A stretch of DNA of 64,000 nt. It comes from Siderastrea radians. Its lineage: Eukaryota; Cnidaria; Anthozoa; Scleractinia; Rhizangiidae. The notes beneath the pieces are model-generated. The model did no database searches and had not been told where the DNA came from. It was given only the letters and a program-made list of their open reading frames with translations. The stretch lies in NCBI GenBank assembly GCA_964017195.1, contig OZ024900.1, positions 32,442,641 to 32,506,640 of the forward strand. Reading direction: 5' to 3'. Positions within the stretch are counted from its first letter, which is position 1, and every line of letters begins with the position of its first letter. This document shows positions 23,301 through 31,879 of this stretch, piece after piece. A program made the translations under genes and the position numbers.

Positions 23301-25554
23301 TTTGCCAAACGAGACCACACAAGAAAACTTGAAAGAAAGGCTTGTCTCTGACTCAATACAAAGTTTAAGCGAGGAGGAGACTAATCCTGCTTCTTTAAAC
23401 CCCTCCCCGAGGCGAGGATCTCAAAACTATTTCCATACTAGTTCAGAGCTGGTGAAAATTGTTTCTTCAGTTTTATTGGACGAAGACGTGGATCTCGAAG
23501 AAGGCGAATCTTCTCGTTATAATCACAACTCTCGGAAAAATAATTCTTCAAAAAGAGAGTTAACTGAGCATACTTGTGAAGAAAGAACAAAGAAGTTGCA
23601 CAGCGGGGTTTCGAAGTCGGAGCTTGCGAGAAGAGAGCGCGAGCGACTTCATTTGATACGCACGAAAGTGAACGCGGCGATACTCATTCAACGTTGGTTC
23701 AGAAAGTGGTCTGCGATAAAACGCGAACGTGATGAGCACAATATGATGTTATGTGACGTGAAAAATGAACAGGAAGAGCTTAGTAAAGAAGTGGCTGCTC
23801 TTACGATTCAGCTTGCGTGGAGAAGGCATGTGAGGGTTGAGTATGAAAGAAACACCTCTAGTACCAAAAACCAAAAATCGAAAAAAGCTGTTCCGAACTC
23901 TACACCGTGTAAACCCCCCAAAAATGGAATTCACATTTACGGGCGTTCAATTCAGGAAGGTCCACGTATAAATCACGTTAATTCTCATAAAGGGAACAAA
24001 CGGCGGACTCCTTACATGAAGTACCAACCTTCAGCAGCCGCCATGTCTTACAACATGGCGATGGATTTGTACCACCCCATGGGATCGAGGCAGGGTAACA
24101 GTCGTGCTGCCATGGTAACTGCTAGCACCAGAGTGAGGCCGGGCAGCATGAAGCGAACTGTAAACGGCTGGAGTCATGATGCTGGTTTTGTTACAAAAAT
24201 GAATGGTGAGTTATTAAATTGCATTGCTTAAAAAGCGGTTGTCAGCAACTAAGTGTTGCAACTAAGTGGCGTTTATTTTGGTTTTACTTTACTAGTCTCT
24301 GTGATTGGTTGTGTAAACTCGCTCCTTTTTTTCAACCAATAAGAAGTAAAACCAAATCAATCTTGTCTTTGCCCCGCCCGTTTTTGCGTGCTTGGCACTG
24401 ATTACCCGGGGGGGGAGGGTTACTCCCTATAGTGGGCTATAGGTGGAGAATCCACCCGAAAGGGGTGCCTTTTTTAAGCTCGCAGTATACTAAAGGGTAG
24501 GGAAAGTTGTCATTTTAGTATATGAAAGGGCCACAATGTCCGCTCCGCTAAGTATATGAAAGGGTGCTGAATTTTGGCGGAAATGACAACGCGAAATGCT
24601 TAAAAACTTGCACCCTATGAGCAACTGAACCAGAACGACTGAAATTCTTTTGTTTTCGCTTGTCGTTGAGTTAGAAGGGGTGCAATTTTCGTTGAGGTAT
24701 ATGCAAGGGGAACTGTTTGGGTAAAAATTGGTATATTAAAGGGTAAGGGTTTGAACCTCCGGGCAGAGCCTCCCCTTATAAAACTTTATTGAGCCACCCC
24801 CCCCCCCGGGGGGGGGGCTGATTACTTGCACTGTCCTTGCTTAGAGTTGTGATTGGTACATTTTGCCGCGTGCGTCGGTTGTGTAATCCCTTTGTTTTGG
24901 CTTTACGACAATCAGTGAAAACTGTTCTCATACCTTAATATAATCACTGTTTTGACTGGCTGACAATACACTATACGGTGACTTAATTCAAAACCACCCT
25001 AAACTTAATACGTTACACCTCAGACCATTAATTTTCACCATTAGCATAAAATATTTGTTGGATACCGTTAACATGAAAAAGTGAAGTAACTTTTCATCAT
25101 TCGAATCAACAAGTTCTTTGAAGTTGATTTTGCAATAAAAGTTAACGCGAGTAATGAACGACGTTTCGACCGTTCAACGGTCATTTTCAAGTTCGGTGTT
25201 AGAATAAAATTACATGTGTAAATATAGTAAAAGCGCTAAAAATATGTACATACAAACAATAGACAATAAGAATAAAAGGCTAAAAGGGGCTAAAAAATAA
25301 CTTTGTGCAAATGGCATGCATAGCTGTAAAAGATATAATTAAAAGCGTATAAGGCGACGGGAATAAGAATATTTTACTATATTTACGCATGTAATTTTAT
25401 TCTAACACCGAACTTGAAAATGACCGTTGAACGGTCGAAACGTCGTTCATTACTCGCGTTAACTTTTATTGCAAAATCAACTTCCCATCAATTCTGAAAA
25501 AGTCAATTATCTTTTCCAGGTCAGCGGTCACGAGCGAAGGATCCCAAAAGCTAG
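4960..25554 (+). CDS. INVS: Inversin (nephrocystin-2) homolog, complete, 19 coding exons
   Basis: Exons joined in phase: 4960-4977, 7561-7618, 7713-7787, 8524-8573, 9076-9138, 10075-10128, 10859-10929, 11555-11594, 12225-12384, 12941-13002, 13387-13561, 14371-14568, 15719-15949, 19441-19573, 20185-20388, 20934-20985, 21946-22172, 23160-24205, 25520-25554. They give 983 aa (human about 1065). The start MASSES precedes a strong GTAAGT donor. Most of residues 27-550 is ankyrin repeats colinear with vertebrate inversin, including LHAAAVNG, AAGKGSEN, TPLFRACEMGH, LLHWAALGG and TPLQCAAHGG. An IQ motif follows (TIQKCWRGYQVRKGF) with the conserved RKNLLVKHEQ, then a Ser-rich linker and IQ-like helices IQRWFRKW and IQLAWRRH. 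Inversin acts at the proximal cilium (inversin compartment) and in Wnt/planar-polarity switching. Introns are crowded with MITEs. Confidence 0.95.
4978..7560 (+). other. INVS intron 1
   Basis: Large first intron with donor GTAAGT and acceptor TTTTAG. AT-rich. It holds one MITE-A copy at 6800-6985; otherwise no gene or clear repeat is recognised. Confidence 0.7.
6800..6985. mobile_element. MITE-A copy 2
   Basis: Best-preserved ends of the family: TGTGTGGTTCCAGAAAATAT on the left and TATTTTCTGGAACTGTGCA on the right form imperfect terminal inverted repeats. Interior as in copy 1. Lies in INVS intron 1. Confidence 0.65.
9650..10042. mobile_element. Two adjacent TTAA-type MITEs (MITE-B) in INVS intron 5
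   Basis: Two neighbouring ~200-bp copies (about 9650-9836 and 9837-10042) share 'CATATTCTCCTCACTGTTCTCC', 'ATCAAGACAT' and 'GGTGATCA' blocks, and the second ends GGGCTTAAAGGGTTAA. TTAA borders with CCC-starting termini are typical of piggyBac-like elements. Other copies are at 18061, 22894, 57846 and 58231. Confidence 0.6.
10129..10858 (+). other. INVS intron 6
   Basis: No exon is recognised. Repeated 'GGTCTGAGATGGGGTA' phrases around 10280-10540 suggest an old dispersed repeat. Confidence 0.5.
11305..11461. mobile_element. Fold-back MITE in INVS intron 7
   Basis: GACTGCGAGTAGTCTCTAAT on the left is matched by the reverse complement ATTAGAGACTACTCGCAGTC on the right. The arms extend about 50 bp through GGCGACGGCGATTGTGGGG. 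The centre is CpG-rich. Confidence 0.7.
11738..11918. mobile_element. MITE-A copy 3 in INVS intron 8
   Basis: Same interior as copies 1 and 2 (TTTGGCTTTTGAGACCCCCA...GGAATTTCCAATGACC) and the right end GCTGGAACCACACATTG. Confidence 0.6.
14142..14350 (+). repeat. Compound trinucleotide microsatellite in INVS intron 11
   Basis: (GTT)n runs into (ATT)n, then a diverged GTAGTCGTAGTGGCAGTGGC stretch, then (ATT)n again, ending about 20 bp before the acceptor of exon 12 at 14371. The T-rich run may serve as an over-long polypyrimidine tract. Confidence 0.9.
14569..15718 (+). other. INVS intron 12
   Basis: Holds a dispersed repeat at about 15440-15600 ('GGATGGGATGTTAGTCCATC...GGGTTACCCCCAGC', common in marine invertebrate genomes) and a perfect hairpin at 15607-15652. 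No exon is recognised. Confidence 0.6.
15607..15652. repeat. Perfect 20-bp hairpin
   Basis: GTTTCTTGTCTAAGGAAACA, spacer ACACGA, then the exact reverse complement. It lies 66 bp before INVS exon 13. Confidence 0.85.
16352..16512 (-). mobile_element. tRNA-derived SINE, minus-strand copy
   Basis: Read on the minus strand it begins AATGACCAGCTCCCAG, then a tRNA-like GGCTTGATAGCTCAATTGG (A box) and GGGTTAGAATCCCGGC (B box, one change), then a SINE tail containing TTTCTTTTCGCAACTGCATA. It lacks a separate tRNA 3' processing context, so it is not called a tRNA gene. Confidence 0.75.
16647..17832. mobile_element. hAT-like non-autonomous element inside the SINE
   Basis: Flanked by TGGTTAGA at 16639-16646 and 17833-17840 (an 8-bp target duplication). 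Terminal inverted repeats are GGGGTCTGGAAGGG and CCCTTCCAGACCC. It splits the SINE between its A and B boxes. The interior consists of repeated 'AATCCCGCATCCCG' phrases in both halves. No transposase is seen. An 8-bp duplication fits hAT transposition. Confidence 0.7.
16899..17545 (-). pseudogene. LINE (CR1/L2-type) reverse transcriptase 3' fragment
   Basis: Minus-strand translation gives the C-terminal non-LTR RT signature: VHAFVTSKLDSCNSLIYGLP, SAARLV, LHWLTVRKRITFKILLITYK, ALHGLAPTYL and RAFAVAAPTL. In-frame stops interrupt it. The element ends in an (ATT)n-type tail at 16899-16918 and is 5'-truncated near 17545. It is nested inside the hAT-like element. Confidence 0.8.
18061..18272. mobile_element. 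MITE-B (TTAA-type) copy
   Basis: Starts TTAACCCTTAAAGCCCC and ends GGGGTTTAAAGGCTTAA. It has the family interior (CTCCTCACTGTTCTCC, ATCAAGACATTTCA, GTAAGGAGAAATCAGATG). A MITE-C copy adjoins it. Confidence 0.7.
18273..18539. mobile_element. MITE-C copy 1 (CCAAT-rich)
   Basis: Terminal inverted repeats AGCAGTTTTCAAATGAGTGT and ACACTCACTTGAAAACCGCT. The interior holds several ATTGGT/ACCAAT motifs and GCACGCGTTTTCCCGCGCTT, shared with the copies at 21447 and 24234. Confidence 0.75.
19040..19245 (+). repeat. Degenerate short tandem repeat
   Basis: About eight imperfect units around 'TTCCTTAGCAAATGTTG' upstream of INVS exon 14. Unit length varies between about 20 and 30 bp. Confidence 0.5.
19574..20184 (+). 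other. INVS intron 14
   Basis: No exon or intact repeat is recognised. The stretch 19780-19900 has degraded MITE-C-like motifs (ACCAATCAGAAGT, GTGGTTGAGAAAGTGG). Confidence 0.45.
20757..20867. repeat. Fold-back repeat with GAAACGTC motif, INVS intron 15
   Basis: Arms of about 50 bp (TGGTCACCGTAAAGAAATTG on the left, CAATTTCTTTACGATGGCCA on the right). On the minus strand it reads CTGACCAAGGGCTAACGCTC followed by GAAACGTC, resembling part of a hammerhead core. Confidence 0.6.
20986..21945 (+). other. INVS intron 16
   Basis: Contains a run of T (about 21209-21232), then a short inverted repeat around 21409-21435, then MITE-C copy 2 (21447-21740). No exon is recognised. Confidence 0.6.
21447..21740. 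mobile_element. MITE-C copy 2
   Basis: Most intact copy: AGCGGTTTTCAATTGAGTGT and ACACTCATTTGAAAACCGCT as inverted ends, with multiple ATTGGTT/AACCAAT motifs. Confidence 0.8.
22235..22450. repeat. Repeat with 'GATAACTCGAAC' motifs, INVS intron 17
   Basis: Several copies of CGATAACT(C/T)GAAC between 22235 and 22450, with a matching phrase CAAATC(C)GTTTCC/AATCTATTTCC. Probably a decayed TA-duplicating MITE related in style to the one at 38401. Confidence 0.45.
22894..23105. mobile_element. MITE-B copy in INVS intron 17
   Basis: TTAACCGTCTAAGCCCC at one end and GGGGCTTAAACGGTTAA at the other, bounded by TTAA, with the family interior. Confidence 0.75.
24234..24926. mobile_element. MITE-C copy 3, split by another insertion
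   Basis: Outer ends match MITE-C. The interior is interrupted at CTGATTAC by the 412-bp insertion at 24406-24817. Lies in INVS intron 18. Confidence 0.7.
24406..24817. mobile_element. G/C-run-ended element with 8-bp target duplication
   Basis: Flanked by CTGATTAC at 24398-24405 and 24818-24825. Ends are long G/C homopolymer runs (CCCGGGGGGGGAGGG…; …CCCCCCCCGGGGGGGG). The interior has 'GTATATGAAAGGG' and 'AAGGGTAGGG' phrases. An 8-bp duplication suggests a hAT-like mechanism. Confidence 0.65.
25117..25486. mobile_element. Fold-back element in the last INVS intron
   Basis: About 100-bp arms: GTTGATTTTGCAATAAAAGT on the left and ACTTTTATTGCAAAATCAAC on the right, continuing through TTAACGCGAGTAATGAACGA. 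The right arm carries GACCGTTGAACGGTCGAAAC followed by GTC. The spacer is AT-rich. It ends about 30 bp before INVS exon 19. Confidence 0.75.
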
Positions 25555-26399
25555 CTACTGATGCAGCCACCGTTGTCATAGAAACTGGTTCACCGTACAC
25601 CATATTTCAAGGCTTCATCTCCTGGTCCTCTTACATTGCCAAGAAGCATTAGGGACAAGTCAGTCAATGCTAATGAGATAAAACTATAAATGAATGTAAC
25701 CTTAGTAATGCGGACGATGCGGACACCTTAGTAACTTAGAGCGTTCGCTTGGTCCCAGCGACTCTAAAAAAATTGCTTGGTATGAGAGAACAAAATTCAC
25801 ATCAACGCTACGTGATACTCACAGCTGTAATACGGACAGCCGTCACTTGGTATCGGACAGTCTATAAAATTTTCATCAACTCTATGTCCTTATCCGCCTT
25901 CACCCTCGTTCCCAGGGTCCTCTCTCTCTTCCTCTCTCTCGAGAGGACCCTGGGAACGAGGTTAGGTCAGCCGTCACGAGCGAAGGAACCCAAAAGCTAG
26001 CTACTGATGCAGCCACCGTTGTCATAGAAACTGGTTCACCGTACACCATATTTCAAGGCTTCATCTCCTGGTCCTCTTACATTGCCAAGAAGCATTAGGG
26101 ACAAGTCAGTCAATGCTAGTGAGATAAAACTATAAATGAATGTAACCTTAGTAATGCGGACACCTTAATAACTTAGAGCGTTCGCTTGGTCCCAGCGACT
26201 CTAAAAAAATTGCTTGGTATGAGAGAACAAAATTCACATCAACGCTACGTAATACGTACAGCTGTAATACGGACAGCCGTCGCTTCATATCGGACAGTCT
26301 ATAAATTTTCATCAACTTTATGTCCTTATCCGCCTTCACCCTCGTTCCCAGGGTCCTCTCTCTTTTCCTCTCTCTCGAGAGGACCCTGGGAAGGAGGTT
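25517..26399 (+). repeat. 446-bp tandem duplication containing the INVS terminal exon
   Basis: Copy 1 (25517-25962) includes INVS exon 19 and its 3' flank; copy 2 (25963-26399) repeats it at an offset of 446 bp. Each copy ends in a hairpin with ~21-bp arms (25904-25924/25941-25961 in copy 1). A degenerate third start follows at 26400-26590. Confidence 0.85.
25966..26000 (+). pseudogene. Duplicate INVS terminal exon (possible alternative last exon)
   Basis: Same phase as exon 19, preceded by an AG (GTTAG). It would encode GQPSRAKEPKS then stop, against GQRSRAKDPKS in exon 19: two substitutions and no frameshift. The upstream polypyrimidine tract is poor, so use as an acceptor is doubtful. Confidence 0.5.
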
Positions 26400-29310
26400 G
26401 ATCAGCCTTATGCAGACACCTGCAACGCGGAGAGTTCGCTTGGTCCCGTAGAGTCTAAAACCCATTAAATCTACGACTATAGTATGAACACGTATACAAT
26501 ACGGATAGTTCACTTAGGGTAGCAGAGAGACTGTAATTTATATGATATCTTCTATAATACGGATCCCTTTATAATGCTCTACGCGTAGAGAGTAACATTC
26601 ATTAACTATACGTTATTATAGTACAACGCTAAATTTTGCTGAGCTCCCATTGGTCGAAATTGATCATGTGACGCGATAGTGTCTCTCCTCAGCGGACGCC
26701 TATCAGCGCGTGGTGCCCGTTTTTGGCAATTTTCGCTCAAAATTTGGCGTTGTACAATAAAACAATAGAGTCCTTCTGTCACAGGCTCTATGTGTGATAG
26801 GTTCCCTCGGAAATTTGATGTTCAAACTTCATATAAGCCCTCGAACTACGTTCTCAGGCTAATATTTGTTGTGAACATCAAATTTCCTCGGGCAACCTAT
26901 CACACGATAGTGCCTTCGACAGAAGAACTTTATTGTTTAAATGCGCACCTCAATACTGGTAATTCAGATGGTTCTGGAGAGACCTAAATTCACTTGCCGA
27001 CACTTGAAAACCCTGCCTCAACAAGGAGTTACCACTGGCTTAGTCCTGTGTGGTAGCCAGGAGAATTGCTTTCTCTAACTTTATCCCAAGTTCAGTGGGC
27101 ACCACGGGACCTTGTGCCGTCTAAATTAGGAAATTACTGGATAGTTTCAGCCTAGTCTTGCCCTCCACGCAGTCATTTTTGGGGAGTCGTATTACTCTTC
27201 ACCCCACAAGGAGGGAAGGGGATAATATGACTCCCCTATAAACGACTGCATGGGAGGCTAGCCTAGTCTCTATGAGTTCTCGGTTCGTTTGGGCCTGGAT
27301 TCTACTTTAAACGGTGACGTCACAGAGTAATACAACAGAACCCCGCTTCAGACATTGCGCGACCAACAAGGCAAGGGAAAGCCCTAGGTTTTAGGCTGGG
27401 ATAGTTTCTTTTATGAAATTTTAAACCTTACGCAAACTAGGAAACATCGTTGCGGAAATCTTCCGTTTGTGCGCGCGTGGAATATTTCTTGCACAAGCAA
27501 AATTACAAAACATGCCAACACTCATTTGCTTGATCCACAAATGTTACAAGTAGGCACAAACGAAAATTGAAAGTCATAAATGTTTCCCAACAACGCTTCC
27601 TCATTTTGGAGGCCTTTTGGCTTACAATATAGTTACTCTAAGGTTTGGGGAATTAAGTACAGCCTTTGTATGAATTAAGTATATGGTATAGCTAGATACA
27701 AAGCATTCATTCCTTTGTGACACGCGATGATGTCTGGTATCATGTATTTCTTTACATACTACGTACCTAAACTGTTACGCACGAATAGACATGTATCGCA
27801 ATTCCACTAGCTCAAATAAATCATGACGTCAGATGTTTTCCTTGTTTTATATCGACCGATATTACTGCACGATATTGCTTAGCTATTTGATTCAATGAAT
27901 TTTCCCCCTCCTTTTTTGTAAGTTTTCTTCTTGGTAAGAAAATATCAAAGTAAATTAATCCTGACAAGCGTGTGGTAAAGGAAAAGTGCCACGCGGGCCA
28001 CAGGATACCCAACCAACCGGAGCCTCTGAGCATCTTACTCTGGCACGAAGCATTTACAATGTTTAGGAGTGATACAATGACACTCACCTCTCCCCACCCC
28101 CCCCCCCCCCACCACCCTATTGCAGGTTATTATTGTTGAAAAGAAACCAAAAAAATGAAAACAGCAACGCTAATAGGCGTCTCTTTTTTTGTGTGTGGAT
28201 TTCTAAAACTTTGAACTAATAGGCGCTAATAGGCGTCTCTTTTTTTTTCTGTGGATTTCTAAAACTTTGAACTTTTTACCTCCCGCAAAAGAGCATCACA
28301 GCTAAATCTTCACAAACAATCATTTCCACATGAAAGCACTGCTCAATAGGTTCCATTTGAATGGTCGCACATGAGTGTTTCATGCACAGACTCAAAAGTT
28401 AGAACCACGTTGTGCAGCATAATAAACAGCACCGCAGGAAAGTACTGCTCAGTAACTTTCATTTGAATGGTCACACTTTAGGATTTCATTCACAGACTCA
28501 AAGATTAAAACCACCTTGTACAGCTTAATAAACAGCACTGAAGGAAAGTACTGCTCAGTAGCTTTCATTGGAAGGTTGACACTTCTGCATTTCATTCACA
28601 GACTCAATGGTTAGAGCCTTACATGACGACAAATTAGTTCAAGAACTGAAAGGCTTTCTGAAAGAAAATAAAATTCTGTGATAAGTTCAACTTTTTGTTA
28701 AATGCAAAAGGCGAAAAAAGTAACCAAAATCATAGAATTGCGTCATTCGTAGAAAACAAAGTGTGTCATTATTAGCCATTGTTTTGAACAGTGACATAAT
28801 ATTTGATCTACAGTTAGTACCAGGAAATTTGGTGATACTTGGCAAGTACGTGCTAAAATACACATTTACCAACAGGAAAAGCGTTTATTCATAGCTGTTA
28901 TCATAATGTTTAGATTCGATCACTGTTATCACTTTGTAAAACAACTCAAAACTATAGCAATTTGGAGCAAGACAAACACCAAACACATGCAATTCAAAAC
29001 GATTTCAGTAAGAATCAGTGTAGAAAGGATCAGATAAGTGACTTCCTGCAATATGAACAGACAGTGCAAAACAATCTACAACACGAACGTTTCTCTCGTC
29101 ATGTGTAATACTGCAAATCTTATTAATACTTCTGTTAAGTTTACAGTAGATCTTACATGTAAAAGAGGATAAATTAATGGACATTTCTACAATTTTACTT
29201 ACCCTTACTTAATTTGAAATTGCTGTACATTATTAAAGTGCGCTGTGCACTTCAGTTTTACTAAAACTGAACCAGTATTTTTGAATGCAAAATACGATGA
29301 ACTAAATGAC
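26400..29310. other. Intergenic region between INVS and the first ankyrin adaptor
   Basis: No gene is recognised. It holds three fold-back MITE-like elements: 26621-26755 (ends GTACAACGCTAAATTTTG), 26792-26905 (33-bp arms starting GTGTGATAGGTTCCC) and 27151-27265. Also present are a C-run at about 28096, a two-copy ~52-bp tandem repeat at 28165-28275 (ATAGGCGTCTCTTTTTTT) and a minus-oriented minisatellite at 28330-28640. Confidence 0.65.
28330..28640 (-). repeat. ~107-bp minisatellite, three units, inverted orientation
   Basis: Units contain GAAAGTACTGCTCAGTAACT, TTCATTTGAATGGTCACACT and CACAGACTCAAA. This is the reverse complement of the array at 31880-33210, so the two arrays flank the gene at 29311-30612 as inverted repeats. 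Confidence 0.8.
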
Positions 29311-30612
29311 TTATACACAAGTTTCTCTATCGGGATCAAAAACAGGTTCAAATACTTCATCCTCGCAGTAAATAAGTTCGCTTTTGTCCCCAACACTATT
29401 TTTTAAAATCAAAGATCTGCCAACAGCTAGGATCATTTTATCACTGTCCGCCAAGTCGAGAATCGTCAAAAAATCTTCCGTTTCGGCGCTTAGATCCGCG
29501 CCAGCGTTTATTAAAGCCATCGCGCAACTGATGTGTCCATGAAATACGGCATCATGTAATGGCGTCCACCCTAGTTCATCTAGTACGTTTACATTTGCCC
29601 CTAAATCGATCAACAGTTGAAGGCATTCGTAGCTGCCTTCTATTGCAGCGCGGTGTAGCGGTGTAAGGCCATTGCACCCCACACGATTAAAGTCAACTTT
29701 TCGAGATTTTATCAAATGGCACGTCTCGACGAAATCGTCGTTTTTTATGGCAATGTCCAATAGAATGTCGGCTGGGAATGTTACTCGTTTTACGACGCGT
29801 TTTTTCAGTGCGGGACGCGGGAACGTTCCTGTTTTTGTCCGTGCGATATTCCACGTCGACGATCGTTTGACAGTGCGCTTTGGAGGTGGTTCGGAAACGG
29901 CCCGACTTCGCGGCATAAACTGAGAACGGTTTAATGCGGCAAACTCTTCTTTGGTAAGCGCCGTAGTGGCGCGCCTGTTGAAATACGGAGTCATTTCATC
30001 CACTGAAGCAAATCCGCTTGAAACGGATACATTCGTTTGCACAGACTCCATAGAAGTACTCTCCGGAGATTTGTCCATTTCACAGAAACCTGACTCTGCC
30101 TCGCTGAACCTGCTACAATCGGACACGTTTGATAAGCTAGAAAGCCGTGAATCGGACTCTTTCAACCCCAGAAAGTTGGAAATAGGACGCTTGCTCCAGA
30201 TTTGAGACAACAATACAGGGGGCATTTTCTTACGCGTTGTCTTCAAGTCTAATTCCTTGGCGATTTTTGGTCTGGCTTTTTCAGATAACTCTTCAAACTG
30301 TAATCTTTCTTTTGCAAGTTGAGCCTTTCCCGCTCGCGCCATCATCTGAACAAGGAGTAAAATCATATTCTCATCGTGACTACAATCCAGTGGAATGCTG
30401 CCGCGCGCGGACACGCAACAAGTGTCTGCGCCTCGCTGGAATAACAACTCCGCCAGTTGCCTATCTCCAGTTTCCGAGGCAATATGTAACGGGGTCCTCC
30501 CCTGTTTGTCCTTAGCGTTCACGTTAAGTCCTCTCTCCAGTAATATTGACACTAAAATTAAATTCCCTTCTTGGCATGCACGATGCAATGCAAACATCAT
30601 GTGACAATGCAA
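29311..30612 (-). CDS. Intronless ankyrin-repeat PP1-regulatory-like protein A, 433 aa
   Basis: N-terminal ankyrin repeats (residues ~5-80: ALHRACQEGN, GRTPLHIASETGD) precede a Ser-rich linker with basic patches. Then comes KRVTFP, a canonical RVxF PP1-docking motif (~276). Two ankyrin repeats follow directly (GLTPLHRAAIEGSYECLQLL, GWTPLHDAVFHGH). RVxF directly upstream of ankyrin repeats is the layout of PPP1R27, PPP1R16 and MYPT proteins, so a PP1-targeting role is likely. It ends DRETCV, a class I PDZ-ligand pattern. Start: M1, or M5/M6 (MMFALHRACQ). It has no introns, unlike most neighbours. It is a paralog of 34008-34949. The orthology group is uncertain. Confidence 0.85.
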   Translation of the reverse strand: MHCHMMFALHRACQEGNLILVSILLERGLNVNAKDKQGRTPLHIASETGDRQLAELLFQRGADTCCVSARGSIPLDCSHDENMILLLVQMMARAGKAQLAKERLQFEELSEKARPKIAKELDLKTTRKKMPPVLLSQIWSKRPISNFLGLKESDSRLSSLSNVSDCSRFSEAESGFCEMDKSPESTSMESVQTNVSVSSGFASVDEMTPYFNRRATTALTKEEFAALNRSQFMPRSRAVSEPPPKRTVKRSSTWNIARTKTGTFPRPALKKRVVKRVTFPADILLDIAIKNDDFVETCHLIKSRKVDFNRVGCNGLTPLHRAAIEGSYECLQLLIDLGANVNVLDELGWTPLHDAVFHGHISCAMALINAGADLSAETEDFLTILDLADSDKMILAVGRSLILKNSVGDKSELIYCEDEVFEPVFDPDRETCV

Positions 30613-31879
30613 TCAATGATGGTAGTTAGCACCTAGGCTTTCTTTACGACTGATCCTTTAATGACGCTAACCTGCTTATACTGTCGCCACTTCCCGGTCT
30701 GTAAGCCAGAGGCTATTAAACACTTCAACACAGTCGTTGCTGTTCTGGCGCTGGTTGAACAGTGATCTTCTATGCTAGACCTCCGGACGGGTTAAATTAT
30801 ATAACTTTGTGACTGGCGACGACTTTGTTTGGAAAACAAATATCAAAGAAATTCGGTTTCCTCTGACGACATTGTTTAGGTATTGACGTAATTCCCTCGG
30901 GTCTCTTTATTCACTAATTCACTATAAAACTTCATGGAAAGCCTGAAGACTTTTGTAAAAAGACCTTTGATCACGAAATGGTTGCATTTTTGAATTGTTT
31001 TATCACCGACAAACAATCTTGCCTTGGCATGTTTTGTGTGCAGTGTAACCTAATTGGAATCTCTGGTCACTCAATGATGTAACTTCCACTTTTGACGAAA
31101 CTTGACGAAGTACGCCCTTACTTTCTAATTTAATTGTGACTTCGTTTTTACTGAAACTTTCTCTTTCTGATCTGATCTGAAGTGCAAGTAAAATCTGTCG
31201 CTTACTCCATCGTCATATAAGATCAAGCTAGGGCGACAAAACCAAACAGAAAAATTGCGAAATGACTACAGAAAATTGGATGTGTACTTATGTTTTCCAC
31301 TTAAATGCAATTTCAGTGCAAACCTTTTAAAAGTGAGCTATTGTTCTTACGTACATCTAGTTATTGTTAGCTCCTGTTTTAACATGCCGCCGTTTCTTTT
31401 GCAAAGACTCCGAACTTTAGTTTCTCGGACCTTTGAACTTTACCGCCTTTTCTGAACTCAACAATTGATTGATTATTCATAGCTTTGCTCTAATGAATGA
31501 CCCTAAAAGTTTCCTTCGGCAACTTGTACCATTTCCTTTATACTTGTACCATTATATCTTAAAATCCGTTTGTGTAGAACGTACTTTTCGGATGCCGCTC
31601 ACTCTTAATCAAGTGGTTCGCGTGGGGGCAAAGTTTGGTCCACGGAACGGGCCTACATAATGCGTAGGCCCGCCTATTATACATTTGATTCTTCTCGTAA
31701 GACCCCCCTAGCAAGTTTTTTTTGTCCATAGATTTTCTATTTTGACCTTTTAAGGATTACAGTCAAAACCTGAGTCGTGTATTCCTGGAAATGTCTGCAT
31801 GCAGGCTATTGAGTCTGTGGACCTAAACTAAATTTTATTTCACATTTAAGTGCTTTCTTGAGGTACTTTTTTTTCACTC
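30613..31879. other. Upstream region of adaptor A
   Basis: Presumed promoter of the minus-strand gene. No TATA, gene or clear repeat is recognised; only short ORFs without resemblance. Confidence 0.4.
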
